Positions 18,360 to 28,063 are shown, counted from the first letter of the stretch. The stretch is 64,000 nucleotides of DNA from Lachnospiraceae bacterium UBA1712 (GCA_002317175.1 DCJA01000014.1:33034-97033), one strand, 5' to 3'. Notes: generated from the letters alone by a model not told the origin. Made by a program: numbers and translations.

Positions 18360-19187
18360 TTATCTCTTTACTTTATAAATAGCACTCTTCAGGCCATTAT
18401 AAGCCCTTGAGAAAGCTGGACTTTCCGCCAGTTTTGTTCTGACTGGCGCAAGTGTAAGCAACATAATTCTTCTGTATCTTGCAGCCTGGTCACCCATGTA
18501 TTTATCAGTAATTTCCCTATGTTGAAGGGCTGATTTTTTCCTGTTCTCAGCAGTCTCTGAATATCCTCCTCCCTCGTAGTTGCATATCACTATATCCATA
18601 TGCTCACATACCGCATTTTGTTCATAAAAACTGTATAGAAAATGCTCATAATCCGCTCTGACTGTATATTCAGGCTTATAAGCTCTGTTTTTAAACAACT
18701 GCGTTGAATAAAAGCAGACCTGATGACATGGCACATTTCTAAACAGAGCAAATTCATTGATTACTGGTGCTGAGCTGACAATACTCTTCTGTATTAGATT
18801 ATACTGGTCTCCATAAAAAATATGGGGCTGGTCATACTCCTTCAGATAAGTTGAAACTCTGCTGAGCACACTGGAATCATGGAACTCATCTCCACAATTT
18901 AGAAAGATACAGTATGCTCCCTTTTCTTCTGACAGATCTGTCATCATATATTCTACTGCCTGATTCATGCCATCATAGATACTCTTGTCCGGCTTTACCA
19001 GTATCTGAACATTGTCATGTCCCTGAAGGAAGCCGCTATTCTTTAGCTCTTCAATAGAATTATCCTTAGACCCACCATCTTTAATTATTATTTTGTATTC
19101 CTGATAGTCCTGCGAAAATACGCTTTCAAGTGTGGTCTTCAACCTTCCACCTGGATTAAGACTAGCGATTAGTATATATAAGCACAT
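18360..19187 (-). CDS. Glycosyltransferase family 2 (WcaA-like)
   Basis: This GT-A fold transferase has 275 residues from the ATG at 19187. Seen: N-terminal LYILIASLNPGGRLKTT, IIIKDGGSKDNS and the LNCGDEFHDSS segment at the metal site. The start lies inside the 3' end of the polymerase gene (overlap of about 26 bases), which points to translational coupling; an upstream in-frame start at 19214 is possible. Enzymes with the DGGSxDxS motif commonly transfer hexoses or N-acetylhexosamines in exopolysaccharide pathways. Confidence 0.83.
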   Translation of the reverse strand: MCLYILIASLNPGGRLKTTLESVFSQDYQEYKIIIKDGGSKDNSIEELKNSGFLQGHDNVQILVKPDKSIYDGMNQAVEYMMTDLSEEKGAYCIFLNCGDEFHDSSVLSRVSTYLKEYDQPHIFYGDQYNLIQKSIVSSAPVINEFALFRNVPCHQVCFYSTQLFKNRAYKPEYTVRADYEHFLYSFYEQNAVCEHMDIVICNYEGGGYSETAENRKKSALQHREITDKYMGDQAARYRRIMLLTLAPVRTKLAESPAFSRAYNGLKSAIYKVKR

Positions 19188-20292
19188 CTTCAATATTATT
19201 CCACTCCACTCCATTGAACAGCCAGCTCTTATAGGGAAGAACTGCTATTCCTGGTTTCGATGCCGTAATAATAAAATATACAAAGTATAAGACTGCCGCT
19301 ACTAAGATTCCATATAGGGCGTATTGTTTCCTTTTACCTTCTTCAAGAGAAGTGTATACTCCTGGAACAAGTAATATCTGAGCAGTAATAAGGTAGTAAC
19401 CTAATCTGGATACCATAGGAATAAATGAGCCACCTACATATAGAACCAGCGCCAGACTGGTCATATTAAAATACAAGCTATTAGCCTTATTGCCTTTTAT
19501 TCCCTCTCTATAAAAGAATATACAAAAAGCAATTAATAACATGCATCGTAAAATACCTGGAAGGTTAGCCTTAATACCTATATCCTGTGTCAGATAAACT
19601 GTATCTTTATAGGATGGATACAGCTCAAGTATTATTTTCATTATTAAATCTCTGAAAAGATACAAAAATGCTGCTGACACTGCAATAGCAGCATAAAACC
19701 ATTTCTTCCATTCTCTATTACAAATAATATACATAGGTATTACTATTAGGACTGATTTGTGAAACAGTGCTGCAAATAATATCAGAATTACAAATTTGAA
19801 ATACTCTTTTCTTAACACATAACGTAAAGAATACAACGAAATCGCAAGTACAAAATAATATCTGACAGTATTAAAGGATCTGAAGTAGATTCCAAGTGAC
19901 ATAAACAAAAGAAAGCTTATGGCAAATATGTCACTCTGATCATACATAGCTTTGAGGAACACAAAGATAGTAACCATTCCAAATAATCCAAAGATTAACA
20001 GATAATTTTCCCAACCAGCCAGAGTATACAAAGCCTTTACTACAAAGTTATAACCTGGCTCCGTTACTATTATTCCTCCAACATTTATCTCATGAGCATT
20101 CTGTACATATGTGAGGTAGTCATTACCCACTCCGACTCTGAGAACACATAGCAAAGAAAGTACGCAAAAAATAGCAGCTAAAGATATTTTACTTAATAGC
20201 TGCTGTCTTGTTGTATTTAGATTGCAGGATGCCCTGTTAACCCATACTCCCAATAGTATAGTAATCAGGGCAACAACAGTATACAGTATCAT
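19162..20292 (-). CDS. EpsG-family polysaccharide polymerase (Wzy-like)
   Basis: This is an integral membrane protein of 376 residues with about ten helices, the predicted polymerase that joins lipid-linked repeat units outside the membrane. Seen: the EpsG hallmark RVGVGNDYLTYVQ near residue 51 followed by EPGYNFVVKAL, a central RSFNTVRYYFVLAISLYSL, and FHKSVLIVIPMY. These are the conserved loops of the family. The ATG overlaps the stop of the upstream GT2 by four bases. Together with the Wzz-like protein it indicates a Wzy-dependent assembly route. Confidence 0.87.
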   Translation of the reverse strand: MILYTVVALITILLGVWVNRASCNLNTTRQQLLSKISLAAIFCVLSLLCVLRVGVGNDYLTYVQNAHEINVGGIIVTEPGYNFVVKALYTLAGWENYLLIFGLFGMVTIFVFLKAMYDQSDIFAISFLLFMSLGIYFRSFNTVRYYFVLAISLYSLRYVLRKEYFKFVILILFAALFHKSVLIVIPMYIICNREWKKWFYAAIAVSAAFLYLFRDLIMKIILELYPSYKDTVYLTQDIGIKANLPGILRCMLLIAFCIFFYREGIKGNKANSLYFNMTSLALVLYVGGSFIPMVSRLGYYLITAQILLVPGVYTSLEEGKRKQYALYGILVAAVLYFVYFIITASKPGIAVLPYKSWLFNGVEWNNIEDVLIYTNR

Positions 20293-21080
20293 GATAAGTA
20301 TTCCTTCATTCCCTGTTTCATAAGTCTATAAGCTTGTCCCACACCTGTTATTTCCTGATTGTTAGCAAAAAAAGTTCCCTTATGAGCCAATAGCCATCTT
20401 AAAGCAAGAGGCTTGGCAAAACATCCATAAAGTGGAGCATATAGCACGCCTCTGTCATAAAAGAATTTCTCATTATATCCCTTAAACCAGGTGGAAGGTC
20501 TTGGCTCTTCTCTACCAAGTGTTACCGGCAAAGCATATGCCTTAAGTCCTTTTCTTATGCATTCCATAATAAAGAGACTGTCTTCTCCACAACTATATGG
20601 CGCGCCACCACCAAATAAGAGATTGAAAGTGATATTAGCCTTCATTACAGCCTCTCTCTTTACTGCTACACTGTAGGTTGGATATCTTCCACAATTCAGT
20701 CTGCCTATACGCTGTTCCTTAGTGATCTTATATGTTGCCCTTTCCTCAATGACATCAAAGTTAAATAACAGTATATCTGCATCAGGCCTTTTCTCAAACT
20801 CACTAACAACAATTTGAGCATAACCTTCGTTGTATCTAATATCTTCATCAGAAAAAAGCAAAATATCTGCAGTTGCTCTAAGCAACGCATTGTTTCTTGA
20901 AAGACCTACTCCACGTTCATTAAAGCTGTAACAGCAAATTCTGCTGCCTTCATATTCGTACTCAGTATATTCATTACTATCACACTGATTTATGACAATG
21001 GCGTCAGATTGTAAACTCATTGTATCAGCTATTGTCTCCATATTCTGTTGTACTGTCGATACAAGAGTTTGCAGCGTCAT
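20289..21080 (-). CDS. Glycosyltransferase family 2, divergent
   Basis: This 263-residue GT-A transferase has a nonstandard N-terminus (it opens TLQTLVSTVQQNMETIAD), but the core is recognisable: GVGLSRNNALLRATADILLF followed by SDEDIRY, which provides the metal-binding acidic site. It sits nine bases downstream of the Wzz-like gene and overlaps the polymerase gene by four bases. The unusual start could be natural for this subfamily; no ribosome site argues for another start. The donor sugar is unknown. Confidence 0.78.
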   Translation of the reverse strand: MTLQTLVSTVQQNMETIADTMSLQSDAIVINQCDSNEYTEYEYEGSRICCYSFNERGVGLSRNNALLRATADILLFSDEDIRYNEGYAQIVVSEFEKRPDADILLFNFDVIEERATYKITKEQRIGRLNCGRYPTYSVAVKREAVMKANITFNLLFGGGAPYSCGEDSLFIMECIRKGLKAYALPVTLGREEPRPSTWFKGYNEKFFYDRGVLYAPLYGCFAKPLALRWLLAHKGTFFANNQEITGVGQAYRLMKQGMKEYLS

Positions 21081-21089
21081 ATATATTCC

Positions 21090-22040
21090 CTATCTTTTGC
21101 CGTAATATCTTCTAAGGAAGCATTCATCACATTCTGTGAGAATCACTCCCACTACTTTCTTATTCTGCTTTTTTAGCAGATCTAAGTCATATTCTACAGC
21201 TGTTCTCTGTCTCTTTCCCATTGGAATCTGAAGCACTATTTCTTCGGATTCGTTATCCGAATAGGCCTCTTTTACGTCAGCTGTCCAACGAACCTTATTA
21301 TCACCAATTAACGCCTTTATATTAGCATCCGTGTCTTCCTTAAATAACTGACTGTCGTATCCTAAAAATGGAATCTGCAAATTAAGCTTCTTCCAATCAT
21401 TTTCCACATATATTCTGCCATCCATACAATAATAGACTAGCCATACGAATACGGCTATCAGCAATGCTATAATAGCTCCGAGGATAGCAGCATTTACAGT
21501 CAGATTATGTTCATTGGCTACAGTTATATCTCCACAGGACCACAACTCAATAGCACTGAGTTCATTTACAGCCTCTGCAAAATGTGGCATAGCCAGTTTA
21601 TAGGCTTCACTTATTGCCAGAAGCTTTTCTTTATCTGTATTGGTTATTACTATAGTTACAACACGATAATCGCTTGGCATATAGCTCGTAACACTAGCTC
21701 TAATATCCTCTTTAGTTACTACTCCGTCTGTCTGCTCAAGTGCATAATCTACGATTTTGTCATCCACTGAGAATTCATTCCATGTATAGGCATTATAATA
21801 GTCCATTCCATTGGGATAATCTTTCTCATTGAATACCACATAATAGTCATCCCTGATCTGATAACTGATCTCTCCATCAGTAATGGCATAATAAAGCTTA
21901 TATATTCCTGCTCCAAGTGCAGCTCCAATTATTCCTGCTAAAAACAGAACCCAAATACACTTTAAGAGACAAAGCATAAAACGTCTTATGTCCATGGTCT
22001 CATTCATGAAATTGTCATCCATCTTCTTACTTGTTATCAT
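21090..22040 (-). CDS. Wzz-like chain-length protein with a kinase-like C-terminal tail
   Basis: This is a membrane protein of the polysaccharide co-polymerase class that sets chain length with the polymerase. Seen: two membrane helices (about 23-48 and 185-207) flanking a soluble external domain of about 135 residues. A cytosolic tail of about 105 residues then has a VLQIPMGKRQRTAVEYDLDL...KVVGVILTECD pattern, reminiscent of the last part of bacterial tyrosine kinases (CpsD/BY-kinases). No Walker A or B motif is present, and no separate BY-kinase gene is nearby. The start at 22040 overlaps the glycosylphosphotransferase stop, with AAGGAA upstream. Confidence 0.75.
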   Translation of the reverse strand: MITSKKMDDNFMNETMDIRRFMLCLLKCIWVLFLAGIIGAALGAGIYKLYYAITDGEISYQIRDDYYVVFNEKDYPNGMDYYNAYTWNEFSVDDKIVDYALEQTDGVVTKEDIRASVTSYMPSDYRVVTIVITNTDKEKLLAISEAYKLAMPHFAEAVNELSAIELWSCGDITVANEHNLTVNAAILGAIIALLIAVFVWLVYYCMDGRIYVENDWKKLNLQIPFLGYDSQLFKEDTDANIKALIGDNKVRWTADVKEAYSDNESEEIVLQIPMGKRQRTAVEYDLDLLKKQNKKVVGVILTECDECFLRRYYGKR

Positions 22041-23418
22041 CAGCTGATTCCTTCTTTAATGCAGTACGCTGAGAAGCATCTACTCCTTCTGTTGCATCAG
22101 GAGTAAAGATAATCTTTATTGTAAGTATCATTAGCTGTATATCCAGCCACACACTATAATTCTCAATATAGGTTAAGTCAAGTTTAAGCTTATCAAGAGG
22201 CGTGGTGTTATACTTACCATACACCTGTGCATATCCAGCAAGTCCAGCCTTGACCTTCATTCTAAAGGCAAACTCTGGCATCTCCTCCAGATAATCCTTG
22301 ATAATCTCTGGTCGCTCTGGTCTTGGTCCAATAAAGGACATATCTCCCTTGAGAATATTGAAAAGCTGTGGAAGTTCATCAAGTCTAGTCGCCCTAATAA
22401 AATGTCCAACCGGTGTGATTCTGGAATCATTTTTGGTGGCTAATCTTGCCACTCCATCTTTTTCGGCATCTACACTCATGGATCTGAATTTCATTATCTT
22501 AAATTCTTTTCCACCAATTGTGCATCTGACCTGCTTGTAAAGAACAGGTCCTCCATCCTGACATTTAACCAAAATGGCTGTAATAAGCATAAATGGCGAT
22601 GACAAAATAATGAGCATGAGTGAACACACGATATCTATTATTCTCTTAATAAACTGCTGTTCAACCTTAAGCGAATACTCTCTATTTAACAGAATTGGTG
22701 TATCAAACATATGAAGCTCATCAGATCCCTTAATTATTACATCGCTGATCTTTGGCATCACATACATACGTATATCATGGCTGTAACAATATTTGAGTAG
22801 CACATTTCTAACAGAAGTTGGTATATCCCAAATCACGACTGCATCATATTCTGTCTTTAGCATTTCTGCCTTTACCACTTCAACGCCTTCGCTGATGTTC
22901 ATGCTTTTGGATAAGATAAACTTATCCTTTCTTGCTTCAAACTTATTGCTTATATCCTCTATTGAATAATCACCATATATTAGAAGCAGCTTTCTTGGTG
23001 GAAACAGCTTATTGTATAGAATATTGCAAATATTAACCCATGCGAATGAAAACAAAATCTGCACCAGTCCCATTTTTACTATAGGTGGTGAATATACCAG
23101 TCTATTTTCCATAAGTGAAATTTGGAAATAACTGATTACATTGGTGCCAAATACCGCTACAATCTGTGCAAAAAATACGTCTCTTACCTTCAGATATCCT
23201 ATCTTTAGCCCACCCAGACTTACTGAAAAGAAAAACAGTAATACTGCATAGACTGCAATCATCAGAAAATGTCCCCAGAAGGTATATTTTACATTCCAGA
23301 CAAGATTTCTATGATAGACCTGAGTCCATACAAATGCATAACAGCCAATCATAACCAGCAGGCCTACTACAGACATCAGTAATATAAATGATCTTTTTAA
23401 TGCTTCGCCTTTTTTCAT
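22027..23418 (-). CDS. Polyprenyl glycosylphosphotransferase (initiating sugar transferase)
   Basis: This membrane enzyme transfers a sugar-1-phosphate from a nucleotide sugar to undecaprenyl phosphate and so starts repeat-unit synthesis. Seen: 463 residues with four N-terminal helices, a central nucleotide-binding-like domain, a further helix near 270, and the catalytic bacterial sugar transferase domain. That domain shows KCQDGGPVLYKQVR, RLDELPQLFNILKGD and FIGPRPE. This is the WcaJ/CpsE/EpsL arrangement. Which sugar it loads (glucose, galactose or an amino sugar) is not visible. Confidence 0.93.
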   Translation of the reverse strand: MKKGEALKRSFILLMSVVGLLVMIGCYAFVWTQVYHRNLVWNVKYTFWGHFLMIAVYAVLLFFFSVSLGGLKIGYLKVRDVFFAQIVAVFGTNVISYFQISLMENRLVYSPPIVKMGLVQILFSFAWVNICNILYNKLFPPRKLLLIYGDYSIEDISNKFEARKDKFILSKSMNISEGVEVVKAEMLKTEYDAVVIWDIPTSVRNVLLKYCYSHDIRMYVMPKISDVIIKGSDELHMFDTPILLNREYSLKVEQQFIKRIIDIVCSLMLIILSSPFMLITAILVKCQDGGPVLYKQVRCTIGGKEFKIMKFRSMSVDAEKDGVARLATKNDSRITPVGHFIRATRLDELPQLFNILKGDMSFIGPRPERPEIIKDYLEEMPEFAFRMKVKAGLAGYAQVYGKYNTTPLDKLKLDLTYIENYSVWLDIQLMILTIKIIFTPDATEGVDASQRTALKKESADDNK

Positions 23419-23425
23419 AACTTTT

Positions 23426-24184
23426 CTACAATCTGCGCAATGTAGCTCTTATAGCCCATCCGCAAAAATACCATCCACTTTTTATTATTGAAATCTTTTC
23501 CACATTACGGTATAGATTCCAGATTCTTACAATTGCCTTACCCTTATTGGATGAAAGAGACACAGCTGGTCTCCTGTACACCACCAGTACCTCATCCAGT
23601 CCATATGCTTTATAGCCCTGTCTGAGAATATTCCACCAGGTAGCCGTATCCTCACTTGGGACATTTGGCATTTTTATTAACTCTTTACTTATTTTGTCAG
23701 TGTCAAACAATACAGTCGATGTAAAAATCACTGTTCTCGATAAAGCTTTTTTATAATTGATTTCAGAAGGTACATGCACAATCTTTCCAGTTGGATTCGC
23801 ATTTTCATCTCCAAACTCGTACGCAGTGAATATAAATGCTGCATCCTTCTTCTTCATATACTCCAGGGAACGCTCAAGTTTGCTTCTCTTCCATACATCA
23901 TCAGCATCAAGATATGCAATATACTTTCCACAAGAAGCCTCTACTCCTTTGTTTCTCGCCAAAGCTGCTCCGCGCTGACCCTTATCAAGATAAATAACCT
24001 TGATTCTTTTATCCAAACTATTATCTGTAAATTCTTGAAGGATCATTTTGGTATCGTCTGTAGAAGCATTTTCAACTAGAATAAGTTCCCAATCCTCAAA
24101 GCTTTGCGCCTGTACCATTGAAATTGTAGACAATATGAAATCTTCTGCGTTATGTACAGGCACTATTATACTTACTGTTGCCAC
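23426..24184 (-). CDS. Glycosyltransferase family 2
   Basis: This short GT-A transferase (252 residues) opens with VSIIVPVHNAEDFI and carries LILVENASTDDT and AYLDADDVWKR (metal site). It resembles CpsI/EpsE-type enzymes that add a sugar after the initiating transferase, and it lies immediately upstream of that enzyme's gene in transcription order. Its start abuts the stop codon of the dolichol-phosphate-type GT2. Confidence 0.87.
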   Translation of the reverse strand: MATVSIIVPVHNAEDFILSTISMVQAQSFEDWELILVENASTDDTKMILQEFTDNSLDKRIKVIYLDKGQRGAALARNKGVEASCGKYIAYLDADDVWKRSKLERSLEYMKKKDAAFIFTAYEFGDENANPTGKIVHVPSEINYKKALSRTVIFTSTVLFDTDKISKELIKMPNVPSEDTATWWNILRQGYKAYGLDEVLVVYRRPAVSLSSNKGKAIVRIWNLYRNVEKISIIKSGWYFCGWAIRATLRRL

Positions 24185-25114
24185 TTAGATTTCCTCTTTT
24201 ACAAAATATAATGGTCTCTGCTTTACCTCAAGATAAGTCTTAGCAAGGTATTGTCCGATGATTCCCAGACAAAGCAACTGTACACCACTAATCAGACTGA
24301 TAATGCACACCAGAGAAGGCCATCCATTTGTTGGATCACCATAAAGGCTGGTTCTGATAATAATAAAAATAATCAGTACAACAGCCATAAAACAAAACAA
24401 CACTCCCATAAAGGAAGCCAAGGACAATGGAAATGTCGTGAAGCCGACTATACCCTCAATAGAATACTTAAAGAGTCCCCAGAAGTTCCATTTCGTCTCC
24501 CCATGGGCTCTTTCCACATTTTCAAATTCAATCCACTTCGTTTCATATCCAACCCAGCCAAATATACCTTTGCTGAATCGATTGTATTCGCCAAGTGCAA
24601 GAATAGAATCTACCACCTGTCTTGTCATAAGGCGGTAATCACGGGCTCCGTCCACAATCTCAGTCTTACTCATCTTGTTCATCATACGGTAAAACATTCT
24701 TGCGAAAAATGATCTGATAACCGGCTCACCTTTTCTGGATACTCTTCTGGTTGCAACGGAATCATAGCCCTCATCAATATACTTAAACATCTCAGGAAGA
24801 AGATGCGGTGGATCCTGCAGATCTGCATCCATCATAACTGCATAATCACCGGCTGCTTTTTTGAAACCAGCATATATAGCAGCTTCTTTACCAAAGTTTC
24901 TTGAAAATGACACCAGTTTAACTCGCTCGTCCTCGGCGTGAAGTTTTTTTACCTCTTCAACAGTCTTATCCTTGGATCCGTCATTGACATATATTACTTC
25001 TACATCAAGTTCGCGTTGTTTAAAAAAGGACTCATTTTTCATAAGCTCTTCATAAAAATAGCGAACATTTTCTTCTTCGTTATAACATGGAACAATTACA
25101 CTTAGTAATTCCAT
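24185..25114 (-). CDS. Polyprenyl-phosphate glycosyltransferase (GtrB/DPM1-like)
   Basis: This membrane-anchored GT2 transfers a hexose from a nucleotide sugar to undecaprenyl phosphate, making a donor for GT-C transferases on the outer face. Seen: SVIVPCYNEEENV at the start, VIYVNDGSKDKT, the MDADLQDPP catalytic metal motif, and two C-terminal membrane helices (about 228-260 and 262-295). I chose the ATG at 25114 (309 residues) because GGAGG lies six bases upstream; a TTG at 25126 is in frame. Several GT-C-like proteins that could use its product are encoded just upstream. Confidence 0.9.
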   Translation of the reverse strand: MELLSVIVPCYNEEENVRYFYEELMKNESFFKQRELDVEVIYVNDGSKDKTVEEVKKLHAEDERVKLVSFSRNFGKEAAIYAGFKKAAGDYAVMMDADLQDPPHLLPEMFKYIDEGYDSVATRRVSRKGEPVIRSFFARMFYRMMNKMSKTEIVDGARDYRLMTRQVVDSILALGEYNRFSKGIFGWVGYETKWIEFENVERAHGETKWNFWGLFKYSIEGIVGFTTFPLSLASFMGVLFCFMAVVLIIFIIIRTSLYGDPTNGWPSLVCIISLISGVQLLCLGIIGQYLAKTYLEVKQRPLYFVKEEI

Positions 25115-25128
25115 ATACTCCTCCAATA

Positions 25129-25899
25129 TTATTTCAAAACATATATTAAATAGTTGTTCGTTTTCTCTTCCAGCTTGTAAGCCTTAAGCAGTAAAGGTGC
25201 TTCATCATAATAATCCATTATGATTACATCACAACTGTATTCTGCTGCTGTCTCGGCAATAAATTCAGCATTCTCCTCGCTATTCTTCATAGCGTCAAAA
25301 AGTGTATATGCTTCCTCATTGTAGCCATCCATAATGCCTGTATCAAGGTTAGCCATCCATAGATCTCTTCCGTAAAATAGAGGAATTGCGTCAGCTCTGG
25401 CACTGATTGCCGGGATTATTGATTCGTCAGCAAGAACCATAGCAGGATGAATCTTATTTAAATACTCCACTATTTTCTTTTCCTCTGAAGTAGTGACATT
25501 GTTGTCAGAAACAGAGTACTTGGTTACCAGTCCGCACATATTTCCCGCAACAAAAATCAGGAAAACAAGTATTAATACTACAAGGTGTCTAATCTTTCTA
25601 CTCTTTAATCTTTCCGCCAATTCAGTGGCAGCAAAGGGTATATAAAACAGAATCGGTACCAGTAATGTAAGTGGTCTATAAGTTGAAAGCACTGGAAATA
25701 CCTGAGCCAGAACCCATACTACTATCGGATTCATAACTACAACTACAAGAAGAACAATGCCGTACATAATAAACCATACATTTTTCTCTTTGTTCATGTA
25801 ATAAAGCAGTACTATACTCACCAGGAATAAGAGAAAATAACTTCCAGCAAGTTTGGAATTGGAGAAATACTGCAACATAGTGTTCAATGTTTCTGTCAC
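25129..25899 (-). CDS. Membrane protein, C-terminal half of a GT-C-like system
   Basis: This 256-residue protein has four hydrophobic helices in its first half, then a soluble C-terminal domain of about 125 residues that is probably extracytoplasmic. It contains LFYGRDLW and ends with a YDEAPLLL...NYLIYVLK stretch. Such an arrangement resembles the last part of polytopic GT-C transferases (DUF6077-like proteins, from memory). It starts with GTG at 25899 after AAGGAGG, and that GTG overlaps the stop codon of the preceding membrane protein by four bases. The two ORFs may be halves of one larger protein or a two-subunit system. The function is unproven. Confidence 0.55.
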   Translation of the reverse strand: MTETLNTMLQYFSNSKLAGSYFLLFLVSIVLLYYMNKEKNVWFIMYGIVLLVVVVMNPIVVWVLAQVFPVLSTYRPLTLLVPILFYIPFAATELAERLKSRKIRHLVVLILVFLIFVAGNMCGLVTKYSVSDNNVTTSEEKKIVEYLNKIHPAMVLADESIIPAISARADAIPLFYGRDLWMANLDTGIMDGYNEEAYTLFDAMKNSEENAEFIAETAAEYSCDVIIMDYYDEAPLLLKAYKLEEKTNNYLIYVLK

Positions 25900-26900
25900 G
25901 CTTTTTCCTCCTTACCAAATCTAAGCGAGGCACAGACGATCATTGATAAGAGACATAAGGCGATCATCAAAAATCCTGTAGCAAGACTACTTATAAAAAG
26001 CGTAGCTGCAAAACAGATAATCAGCTTAAATACTCTTACTAAACGCTTGCCCCATGAGGACTTACCGTAATCTCCCCGCTCCAGTCTGTATATATCCATA
26101 ACCAGATATATTACATATGCCATCATTACAGCAACAACTATTGTTGCCCCTTCATAACCATTCCATAGCACTTTATATCCTACTGCCCCCTTAAAATAGT
26201 CACCGGATGCCAATACTACTGCTACAAAAAATGAGCACAAATACTGCTTTCTACGGCTCTTAATTACAGCCGTCATGGCACATCTACAGGCAAACATTGT
26301 ACAAAACAGTGTCTGCAATGTAATAACTATATAAAGGAGAACTCTTGGACTGATTCCATAATTCATACACAAATAGCTATAATAAACTGGAAGCGTTACA
26401 AGCTTTTTAGAGGTTATAAAGCCCAACTCAAAGAGTCTGCCTGTCATTGGGTTATATGTATTTACCGTAGAGGTAAGTACGTTAATTCTAACTGTTTCAA
26501 GCATAATATCATCTCTTTCAAAATCTGAAAGATATATAATCCTTGCTACAACAATTAGAATGGTCAGCATCATTATTCCAAAAGACAGGGCTTCTTCTTT
26601 CTTAAGTCGCATCTTCTGGATATCCCATAATACATAATCCTTAAACCTTACCACTGAGATGATAACAGCTATTCCCAGTAGAGCATAACTAGTGTATGAC
26701 AAAATCTTACAGCAGCTGTTAAACGGAATATTTAGAAAGGTATTCAGAGAAAAAATGGCTCCCTGAATCAAAAAAAACGAAAAAAAACCAATCAAATATG
26801 TTTCAATTTGATTAGTTTTTTTCTGTCTTGTAATAAAGTTAAATATAATCCCTAATGCAAAGGGCATAATGAATATTAAAAATATTCCCAGAATATTCAT
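25896..26900 (-). CDS. Membrane protein, N-terminal half of a GT-C-like system (DUF6077-like)
   Basis: This 334-residue polytopic protein has about nine helices. Seen: a conserved-looking acidic loop after helix 4 (LSDFERDDIMLETVRINVL, about 127-145), the position where GT-C glycosyltransferases carry a catalytic Asp, followed by TYNPMTGR. I do not recognise a characterised homologue; similarity to Lachnospiraceae DUF6077 proteins is from memory and unverified. It is coupled by a GTGA overlap to the next ORF, which looks like the missing C-terminal half. Its place beside a GtrB-like enzyme supports a role in decorating the glycan. Confidence 0.55.
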   Translation of the reverse strand: MNILGIFLIFIMPFALGIIFNFITRQKKTNQIETYLIGFFSFFLIQGAIFSLNTFLNIPFNSCCKILSYTSYALLGIAVIISVVRFKDYVLWDIQKMRLKKEEALSFGIMMLTILIVVARIIYLSDFERDDIMLETVRINVLTSTVNTYNPMTGRLFELGFITSKKLVTLPVYYSYLCMNYGISPRVLLYIVITLQTLFCTMFACRCAMTAVIKSRRKQYLCSFFVAVVLASGDYFKGAVGYKVLWNGYEGATIVVAVMMAYVIYLVMDIYRLERGDYGKSSWGKRLVRVFKLIICFAATLFISSLATGFLMIALCLLSMIVCASLRFGKEEKA

Positions 26901-26956
26901 ATTAATACCTCAATAATACGAGGTCTATTGTACCAAATATTGCTTATAATGGCAAA

Positions 26957-28030
26957 TTACAGATATCTTTCCTTGCCTTCTTTGGCCAGTTTATCCACGA
27001 ACAATTTTATGTCCTGAGCTCTATCCTTTGCGCAGATTAATGTAACATCTTTTGTATGTGCTACAACTATATCATTTACCCCTAAAGTTGCAATCAGATG
27101 TCCATCCTCTGTGCTGTATAACACGTTCTCTTCTGAGTCAATTGAGCAACTCTCGGCAAGCACTACATTACCCTCAGAATCCTTGCTGTGAATCTGGTCA
27201 AATGCGTCAAAGCTTCCTACATCATTCCATCCAAAATCACCCTCCAGCATAAGCACACCTTTTGCTCTTTCCATAATTCCGTAATCGATAGAAATCTTTG
27301 GAATCTCTGGATATAATTCTTCAATAACTTCCTTTTCGCTGTCAGTACCCATCGCTTCACCAATAGATACGAGATAGCTGTATATGTCAGGAAGCAATTC
27401 CTCAAAATACTTCAGTATGGTTGATGCTTTCCAGATAAACATACCACTGTTCCATGCATATTCACCTGAATCCACATATTCACTGGCCGTTTCAAGATCT
27501 GGCTTTTCTACAAATTCATATACTTCTTTTGCTGAAGCATCCTCGCTGGCATTGTACTTGATATATCCATAACCGGTTGATGGAAATGTAGGCTTGATAC
27601 CTACTGTTACAAGCTTATCTGTACACTCAGCAGCATTACATGCAAGATTAAGCACTCTTGCAAACTCATCTTCATTCTTGATGAAATGATCAGATGGAAC
27701 TATTACCATGATTCCATCCTCGTACTTCTTAACTATCTCCATAGCTGCATAACCAATACATGCTGCTGTATTTCTTGCTGCTGGTTCACCAAGAATATGA
27801 TCCTTCTTAAGAAGACTCTCAGTCTGATCCCATGTTGCTTCTACAGTTTTTGCATTTGTTACTACAAATATATCCTCTCTATCTGCAATCTTGGCAAGTC
27901 TGAGTGCTGTATCCATAACCATAGTATTTTTGCCACTTAGGTTCAAAAACTGCTTTGGCTTATCTGCTCTCGAAAGTGGCCAGAATCTTGTGCCCCCGCC
28001 ACCGGCCATTATTACTCCATAAGTCTTCAT
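26957..28030 (-). CDS. manC: Mannose-1-phosphate guanylyltransferase
   Basis: This cytosolic enzyme makes GDP-mannose from mannose-1-phosphate and GTP. Seen: 357 residues, with the nucleotidyltransferase motif GGGGTRFWPLSRADKPKQFL (11-30), the FVEKPDLETA segment with its catalytic-site Lys, and WNSGMFIWKA. It is of the short type, without a fused phosphomannose isomerase domain. No GDP-mannose dehydratase lies in the window, so mannose itself is the likely donated sugar (inference). It sits among membrane glycosyltransferases that could use GDP-mannose directly or through the polyprenyl-phosphate sugar. Confidence 0.95.
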   Translation of the reverse strand: MKTYGVIMAGGGGTRFWPLSRADKPKQFLNLSGKNTMVMDTALRLAKIADREDIFVVTNAKTVEATWDQTESLLKKDHILGEPAARNTAACIGYAAMEIVKKYEDGIMVIVPSDHFIKNEDEFARVLNLACNAAECTDKLVTVGIKPTFPSTGYGYIKYNASEDASAKEVYEFVEKPDLETASEYVDSGEYAWNSGMFIWKASTILKYFEELLPDIYSYLVSIGEAMGTDSEKEVIEELYPEIPKISIDYGIMERAKGVLMLEGDFGWNDVGSFDAFDQIHSKDSEGNVVLAESCSIDSEENVLYSTEDGHLIATLGVNDIVVAHTKDVTLICAKDRAQDIKLFVDKLAKEGKERYL

Positions 28031-28063
28031 TGTGTAACCCTCCTGTATATATTTCTAGATTTT

